Shown here: in pieces, positions 7,154 through 8,554 of the stretch
How the letters are laid out: each line of letters opens with the position of its first letter
Position numbering within the stretch: the first letter of the stretch is position 1
From: an uncultured Bacteroidales bacterium
GTDB lineage: Bacteria > Bacteroidota > Bacteroidia > Bacteroidales > Paludibacteraceae
Direction: 5' to 3'
DNA: 8,554 bases
NCBI GenBank assembly: GCA_937901225.1
Contig: CALCGX010000111.1
Location: forward strand, 1 to 8,554
Position numbers and translations under genes: made by a program
Notes under the pieces: generated by a model
The model's input: only the letters and a program-made list of their open reading frames with translations
Databases searched by the model: none
What the model was told of the DNA's origin: nothing

Positions 7154-7185
7154 TTTGCATAAGTTAAAAAAAAGTTGTACCTTTG
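7154..7185 (+). promoter_or_regulatory. Bacteroidota-type promoter of rfbA
   Basis: TTTG (7154-7157), 20 bases of spacer and TACCTTTG (7178-7185) match the -33 and -7 consensus of the Bacteroidota primary sigma factor. The start would be near 7191, leaving a leader of about 45 nt. The leader has no Shine-Dalgarno-like site; the A/T-rich run before the ATG is typical for the phylum. Confidence 0.88.
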
Positions 7186-7235
7186 CAAACTTTTTGAAGT
7201 TACCTTAATGGCGGAACGTATAAAATTTTAATTTT

Positions 7236-8141
7236 ATGAAAGGAATTGTATTAGCAGGAGGTTCGGGAACACGTTTGTACCCTATCACCAAAGGAATCAG
7301 TAAACAATTGATGCCTATTTATGACAAACCAATGGTATATTACCCTATCAGCGTGCTGATGTTGGCAGGTATTCGCGATATTTTAATTATCTCAACGCCA
7401 TACGACTTGCCAGGTTTTAAGCGTTTGTTGGGTGATGGTAGTGACTACGGCGTGAACTTCACTTATGCTGAGCAACCTTCGCCAGACGGTTTGGCACAAG
7501 CGTTTACTATTGGTAAGGAGTTTATCGGGGATGATAGCGCGTGCTTGGTGTTGGGTGATAACATCTTCCATGGTTCGGGCTTTACGGGTATGCTGAAAGA
7601 GGCGGTTCGTGCTGCTGAAGAAGATAAGAAAGCGACTGTGTTTGGCTACTGGGTAAGCGATCCAGAGCGTTATGGTGTAGCGGAGTTTGACAAAGAGGGC
7701 AACTGCTTGAGTATTGAGGAGAAACCACAAAATCCAAAGAGCAATTATGCGGTAGTAGGTTTGTATTTCTACCCTAATAAAGTGGTGGATGTGGCAGCAA
7801 ACATTAAGCCATCTGCTCGCGGCGAGTATGAGATTACAACTGTAAATCAGGAGTTTTTGAAGGATGGCGAGTTGAAAGTACAAACTTTGGGACGCGGCTT
7901 TGCATGGTTGGATACAGGTACACATGATTCGTTGTCTGAGGCAAGTACTTATATTGAAGTATTGGAGAAGCGTCAAGGCTTGAAAGTGGCATGCTTGGAG
8001 GGTATTGCATACCGTCAAGGATGGATCACAGAAGGGCGTATGCGTGAGTTGGCACAGCCTATGTTGAAGAACCAATATGGTCAGTATCTGTTGAAAGTGA
8101 TTGACGAAGTAAAAGAAACGGGTAAGGCGAATTTGGATTGA
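7236..8141 (+). CDS. rfbA: Glucose-1-phosphate thymidylyltransferase (RmlA/RfbA)
   Basis: This cytoplasmic enzyme joins glucose-1-phosphate and dTTP to make dTDP-glucose and pyrophosphate, the first step of dTDP-L-rhamnose synthesis. The 301 residues fit the family's usual length of about 290-300. The nucleotide-binding loop GGSGTRLYPIT (8-18) with R13, the KQLMPIYDKPM segment (23-33), LGDNIFHG with D108 and the WLDTGTHDSL segment with D226 match the sugar-nucleotidyltransferase fold and its Mg-binding aspartates. The first ATG gives MKGIVLAGGSGTRLYP, the standard N-terminus of the family. It has its own promoter, and rfbC follows with two bases between, so the two are surely co-transcribed. 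No damage is seen. Confidence 0.97.
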   Translation: MKGIVLAGGSGTRLYPITKGISKQLMPIYDKPMVYYPISVLMLAGIRDILIISTPYDLPGFKRLLGDGSDYGVNFTYAEQPSPDGLAQAFTIGKEFIGDDSACLVLGDNIFHGSGFTGMLKEAVRAAEEDKKATVFGYWVSDPERYGVAEFDKEGNCLSIEEKPQNPKSNYAVVGLYFYPNKVVDVAANIKPSARGEYEITTVNQEFLKDGELKVQTLGRGFAWLDTGTHDSLSEASTYIEVLEKRQGLKVACLEGIAYRQGWITEGRMRELAQPMLKNQYGQYLLKVIDEVKETGKANLD

Positions 8142-8143
8142 TT

Positions 8144-8554
8144 ATGGAAGTTATAAAGACAGCGATAGAAGGCGTGTATATCATTGATCCAAAGGTGTTT
8201 GGCGATGCTCGTGGATATTTCTTTGAGAGCTTTTCGGAGAGAGAGTTCCAAGAGAAAGTTGGTGATATACACTTTGTGCAAGACAACGAGAGTATGTCGA
8301 AATATGGCGTAATGCGTGGTTTGCATTTCCAACGCCCACCATATGCACAAAGTAAATTGGTACGTTGTGTGAAAGGCAAAGTGATTGATGTGGCGGTAGA
8401 TATCCGCAAGGGCAGTCCTACCTACGGACAACACGTAGCGGTGTTGCTAACAGAGGAAAATCATCGTCAGTTCTTTATCCCTCAAGGGTTTGCACATGGT
8501 TTCGCTGTACTAAGTGAGAGTGCTGTATTCCAATACAAATGTGACAACTTCTAT
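8144..8554 (+). CDS. rfbC: dTDP-4-dehydrorhamnose 3,5-epimerase (RmlC/RfbC), 3' partial
   Basis: The reading frame opens at the ATG at 8144, two bases after the rfbA stop, and is still open at the window end; 137 residues are visible of a protein usually about 180-190 long. It is a cytoplasmic cupin enzyme that epimerises dTDP-4-keto-6-deoxyglucose at C3 and C5. Recognisable parts are FGDARGYFFESF (19-30), the catalytic-His segment MRGLHFQ with H61, VKGKVIDVAVDIRKGSPTYG (76-95), FIPQGFAHGFAVLSE and the FQYKCDNFY segment with Y131, matching the conserved active-site tyrosine. The second catalytic acid expected near residue 170 is outside the window. Other rml genes probably follow, but this is not visible. 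Confidence 0.95.
   Translation, partial: MEVIKTAIEGVYIIDPKVFGDARGYFFESFSEREFQEKVGDIHFVQDNESMSKYGVMRGLHFQRPPYAQSKLVRCVKGKVIDVAVDIRKGSPTYGQHVAVLLTEENHRQFFIPQGFAHGFAVLSESAVFQYKCDNFY

Larger units (their letters stand above)
6810..7235. other. 426-bp intergenic spacer rich in short repeats
   Basis: No gene is seen. In order the spacer carries the terminator, a 9-bp-period AATT array, an 11-bp-period TATACGTA array, a long inverted repeat, a small GGACA/TGTCC hairpin (7082-7095, CCAT loop), a stretch without recognisable signals (7096-7153) and the rfbA promoter with a leader of about 45 nt. Just before rfbA, ATAAAAT (7220-7226) and ATTTTAT (7231-7237) form a weak A/U-only hairpin that includes the first two bases of the start codon. 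Confidence 0.75.

Noticed and set aside
7392..8075. 227-codon open frame on the - strand
   Set aside because: It is antisense to rfbA, whose family and motifs are certain; the composition is that of a shadow frame (many Cys, His, Gln) with no domain.

Overview
The window looks like a chromosomal segment of a Bacteroidota, most likely Bacteroidales, bacterium. The evidence is two promoters of the Bacteroides type (TAnnTTTG at -7, one with a TTTG at -33), A/T-rich leaders with no clear Shine-Dalgarno sequence, long multidomain secreted proteins, and two proteins ending in the same short tail, which resembles a type IX secretion (T9SS) sorting signal. I cannot fix the genus. All four coding regions are on the + strand.

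Bases 1-2823 are the 3' part of a large secreted protein, cut by the window edge. It has the end of a beta-helix, an Fn3-like N-domain of the purple acid phosphatase type, a calcineurin-like metallophosphoesterase domain, an Ig-like region, and an Fn3 domain that appears to be split by a jelly-roll domain, then the tail. Bases 2824-3113 are an A/T-rich spacer with two dyads, a promoter and a leader hairpin. Bases 3114-6809 encode a 1231-residue exported protein: signal peptide, a beta-helix of the same family, an InlB-B-repeat-like module, a beta-sandwich, beta-propeller-like regions and the same tail. Its codon use is strongly biased, which suggests high expression.

A strong hairpin terminator follows at 6829-6862. 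The rest of the 426-bp spacer holds two unrelated short tandem arrays (9-bp AATT units and 11-bp TATACGTA units), a 10-bp-stem inverted repeat and a well-formed promoter. That promoter drives rfbA and rfbC, the first of which is complete and the second cut by the window end. These are dTDP-L-rhamnose genes, probably the start of a surface-polysaccharide operon.

The first two genes are modular surface or secreted proteins sharing the front and back modules but with different middles. The rfb genes are a separate transcription unit. A link is possible, since T9SS cargo is often anchored to surface polysaccharide, but this is inference. I see no RNA gene, CRISPR array, insertion sequence or transposase. 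The most unusual items are the split Fn3 domain, the altered fifth metal motif of the phosphoesterase, and the two phased short-repeat arrays.
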